Source: an uncultured Prevotellaceae bacterium
Lineage (GTDB): Bacteria; Bacteroidota; Bacteroidia; Bacteroidales; Bacteroidaceae
Direction of reading: 5' to 3'
NCBI GenBank assembly: GCA_946624335.1
Contig: CAMOSA010000117.1
Coordinates: forward strand, 1-7,636
DNA: 7,636 bases
Part shown: in pieces, positions 6,024-7,636 of the stretch
Numbering within the stretch: the stretch's first letter is position 1
Layout: each line of letters starts with the position of its first letter
Notes under the pieces: model-generated
What the model was told of the DNA's origin: nothing
Seen by the model: the letters and a program-made list of their open reading frames with translations, nothing else
Databases searched by the model: none
Made by a program: the position numbers and the translations under genes

Positions 6024-6830
6024 ATGGGCGTAAGATATAACAGCGAGGAACAGCGGTTTGTGTTCGACTTCGAGCACGACGGACACGGCGATATCGTCAG
6101 TCTGACCGGCGACGGCTACCAGGTGGAAGCCTTCGGACACTGCTTCTATTACGGCTATGAATTTGGCGACGAGGTGGATGGGAGCGTACGCTCCGCCTTC
6201 ATTCACCGCGTGAAGTTCACCGAACGCCTGCAGGATGACCCCGACTTGACGCAATTCATCCAGAAAGCGGTGAACGACCTCAGTCGGCGTATCAACCTCT
6301 ACGACTACGACCTGGTGGTGATGCCACAGTCGTCGAGCCGTGTCAACCAGTACATGCTACGCTACATCTATCGCTTTGCACAGCCCACATTGCGCAAGAT
6401 GGAACTGGTGAAGAACCTTCCTGCCAACATCTCGTTCGACATGGACGGCTTCACAGAGGTCTACCTCGATGATGTGTTGGAGAATGGTCGTCCTCGCTAT
6501 ACGGAAGCCCAGAAGGAACGGGTTCGTCAGCAGATCAACGTCATGCTCGACCTCATTCACCAGAAAGACTACTTCACCATCGCCCGCGATGTGAAGAAGA
6601 GTCGCTTCCGTCCCTACATGATGCAGTTTCTACGCTTTGCCTCAGAGGCCGACAGAGAACTCTGTCAGCATATCCGCCAACAGAATGTGCTCGTCATCGA
6701 CGATGTCACCACCAGCGGCTCCACCCTGGGCGAAGTGCTGCGTACATTGCGCATCCTCAACGAGGACAACCGCATCGTCATCTTCAGCCTCATTGGCCGG
6801 CGTGACCTCATGGCCGATGCCATCGTCTGA
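6024..6830 (+). CDS. Phosphoribosyltransferase-fold protein, substrate unknown
   Basis: This 268-residue soluble protein carries a type I phosphoribosyltransferase PRPP-binding motif near its C terminus, NVLVIDDVTTSGSTLGEVLR (221-240), with the paired acidic residues Asp226-Asp227. A likely pyrophosphate loop is VVMPQSSSRVNQYM (98-111). The N-terminal 90 residues and the helical insert at about 140-215 (VYLDDVLENGRPRYTEAQK, KKSRFRPYMMQF) are not those of Hpt, Apt or PyrE. I recall similar uncharacterised proteins in other Bacteroidota but cannot name a substrate. A purine or pyrimidine salvage role, or a ComF-like role, would be guesses. It has its own predicted promoter. After the TGA the same frame stays open for 37 coding-like codons (see next entry). 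The fold itself appears complete at residue 268, since the usual last strand IVIFSLIG is present. Confidence 0.8.
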   Translation: MGVRYNSEEQRFVFDFEHDGHGDIVSLTGDGYQVEAFGHCFYYGYEFGDEVDGSVRSAFIHRVKFTERLQDDPDLTQFIQKAVNDLSRRINLYDYDLVVMPQSSSRVNQYMLRYIYRFAQPTLRKMELVKNLPANISFDMDGFTEVYLDDVLENGRPRYTEAQKERVRQQINVMLDLIHQKDYFTIARDVKKSRFRPYMMQFLRFASEADRELCQHIRQQNVLVIDDVTTSGSTLGEVLRTLRILNEDNRIVIFSLIGRRDLMADAIV

Positions 6831-6944
6831 GACACGGTCATCCCTGATGATATTTCCCGCCAAGACATCCTGAGCGATGCCTCGGCGGTTTGCTTTGCGG
6901 CCTGCGACCAGCGTGCCTGGGCGCTGTATCTGTTGTGTCAGTAG
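6831..6944 (+). other. In-frame coding-like extension after the TGA stop
   Basis: In the same frame as the phosphoribosyltransferase, 37 sense codons follow the TGA (6828-6830) and end at TAG (6942-6944). The translation, beginning DTVIPDDISRQDILSDAS, has protein-like composition, and 25 of 37 third positions are G or C, like the upstream gene. It could be the remnant of a longer protein cut by a nonsense change, rare readthrough, or coincidence. TGA is used as a normal stop by obgE and the AraC-type gene here. Confidence 0.4.
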
Positions 6945-7011
6945 ACCATATATATAAATAAGGTATAAAACAATCATAGAACAAGAATAAACAAGAAACA
7001 GTTTATCGCTT

Positions 7012-7636
7012 ATGAAACATTGTAGACTTTTACACATCGCGCGGACAGCACAGTTGCTGCTCGCCACGCTCCTGCTCACCGCAGCCACACAGACGGCGTG
7101 GGCAGAGACTGTCAACTACCTCGATGCCTCTGGCACCTTGCAAAGCCACGAAGCAACGCCTGTGACATTCAGCGACACCGACGAAGAGTTTCTGCTCGGC
7201 GATGATGGCACAGAGACATGGTATGTGGTGAACAGCGACCTTGACTTAACCAAATGCCTTGACATCTTGGGCGACGTACACCTCATCCTGGCCGATCATA
7301 CGACGCTGAGCGTCAATCCTGATGATTGGAGTGTCTATGTGTTTGATAACTCTTCGCTGACTATCTACAGCCAGAGTCTGGGCAGCGATATGGGTAAACT
7401 GGTGATAGATAGCAACGCTGATTTCTACGTCGGTAAAAATTCGCAGGCCATCATCAATGGAGGCGAAATATCGGTAACAACAGAAAATAATGCTGTTCAT
7501 ATTGCCTCCGACGGCAGCATGACCATCAACAATGGTACTGTTTCGCTGACGGGTACAAATTTTGGCGTTTTCAACGATGAGGGCTCCTTAACCATCAACG
7601 GCGGCACAGTGACCATTACTGGTGGAGCTGCTATCA
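7012..7636 (+). CDS. Secreted beta-helix-like repeat protein, 5' part only
   Basis: The frame runs 208 codons from ATG and is open at the window end. Residues 1-31 form a classic signal peptide: basic start MKHCRLLHIAR, hydrophobic core LLLATLLL, and AWA before Glu32 as the likely signal-peptidase I site. There is no Cys at +1, so it is not a lipoprotein. A domain at about 55-130 contains TWYVVNSDLDLTK and GDVHLILADHTTLSV, a pattern I recall from large secreted gut-bacterial surface proteins. From about 144 come repeats of 23-25 residues built on SxTINxGTVxxTG (for example SMTINNGTVSLTG at 169-181 and SLTINGGTVTITG at 192-204). These suggest right-handed parallel beta-helix rungs. An adhesin, glycan-binding or polysaccharide-acting role is possible but unproven. 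The coding DNA is visibly less GC-rich after about 7300 than the core genes. No clear -7 box lies in the 67 bases before the start. Confidence 0.8.
   Translation, partial: MKHCRLLHIARTAQLLLATLLLTAATQTAWAETVNYLDASGTLQSHEATPVTFSDTDEEFLLGDDGTETWYVVNSDLDLTKCLDILGDVHLILADHTTLSVNPDDWSVYVFDNSSLTIYSQSLGSDMGKLVIDSNADFYVGKNSQAIINGGEISVTTENNAVHIASDGSMTINNGTVSLTGTNFGVFNDEGSLTINGGTVTITGGAAI

Noticed and set aside
6828..6880. TGA as a selenocysteine codon
   Set aside because: A GGTC is present only five bases after the TGA and not in a correctly placed bacterial SECIS loop; the protein family has no known selenocysteine site at its C terminus.
6642..7115. Minus-strand open frame of 157 codons across the end of the phosphoribosyltransferase gene
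   Set aside because: It is antisense to coding sequence and to a signal peptide, and shows no recognisable motifs.

Overview
The window looks like chromosomal DNA from a Bacteroidota bacterium, most likely a Prevotellaceae-type gut or oral species. Three things support this. Several genes are preceded by the Bacteroidota -7 promoter box TAnnTTTG, in one case with a perfect TTTG -33 box. Shine-Dalgarno sites are mostly absent. Obg has a long acidic tail and TKAD in place of NKxD, as I recall for Bacteroidota Obg proteins. Core genes are GC-rich, while intergenic DNA is AT-rich or low-complexity.

Layout. Positions 1-510 (-) hold most of adenylate kinase, cut by the window start. Positions 817-1356 (-) encode hypoxanthine phosphoribosyltransferase. 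Back to back with it, from a consensus promoter at 1417-1447, runs the bifunctional NAD(P)HX repair enzyme (1475-2989, +). Positions 3315-4466 (+) encode the ribosome-assembly GTPase ObgE. Positions 4754-5890 (+) encode a membrane regulator with about seven TM helices and a C-terminal AraC-type DNA-binding domain. Positions 6024-6830 (+) encode a phosphoribosyltransferase-fold protein of unknown substrate, followed by an in-frame coding-like stretch after its TGA. From 7012 to the end is the start of a secreted, beta-helix-like repeat protein.

The first four genes are housekeeping functions: adenylate balance, purine salvage, repair of damaged NAD(P)H and ribosome biogenesis. The last three are more accessory. 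I did not find an obvious new defence or mobile system.

The unusual content is mostly between the genes. Two copies of one AT-rich element with a GCCCCTGCGGGG-type core lie in opposite orientation at the 3' ends of hpt and nnr. They supply both stop codons and frame the hpt-nnr pair as an inverted repeat; one copy has expanded to four 18-bp units. Between nnr and obgE lies an exact array of 22 seven-base repeats ending five bases before the obgE start, inside 177 bases without a G. Between obgE and the AraC-type gene lie two 12-bp direct repeats exactly 21 bp apart. One arm also pairs with an upstream inverted copy to form a junction-like RNA fold followed by a T run.
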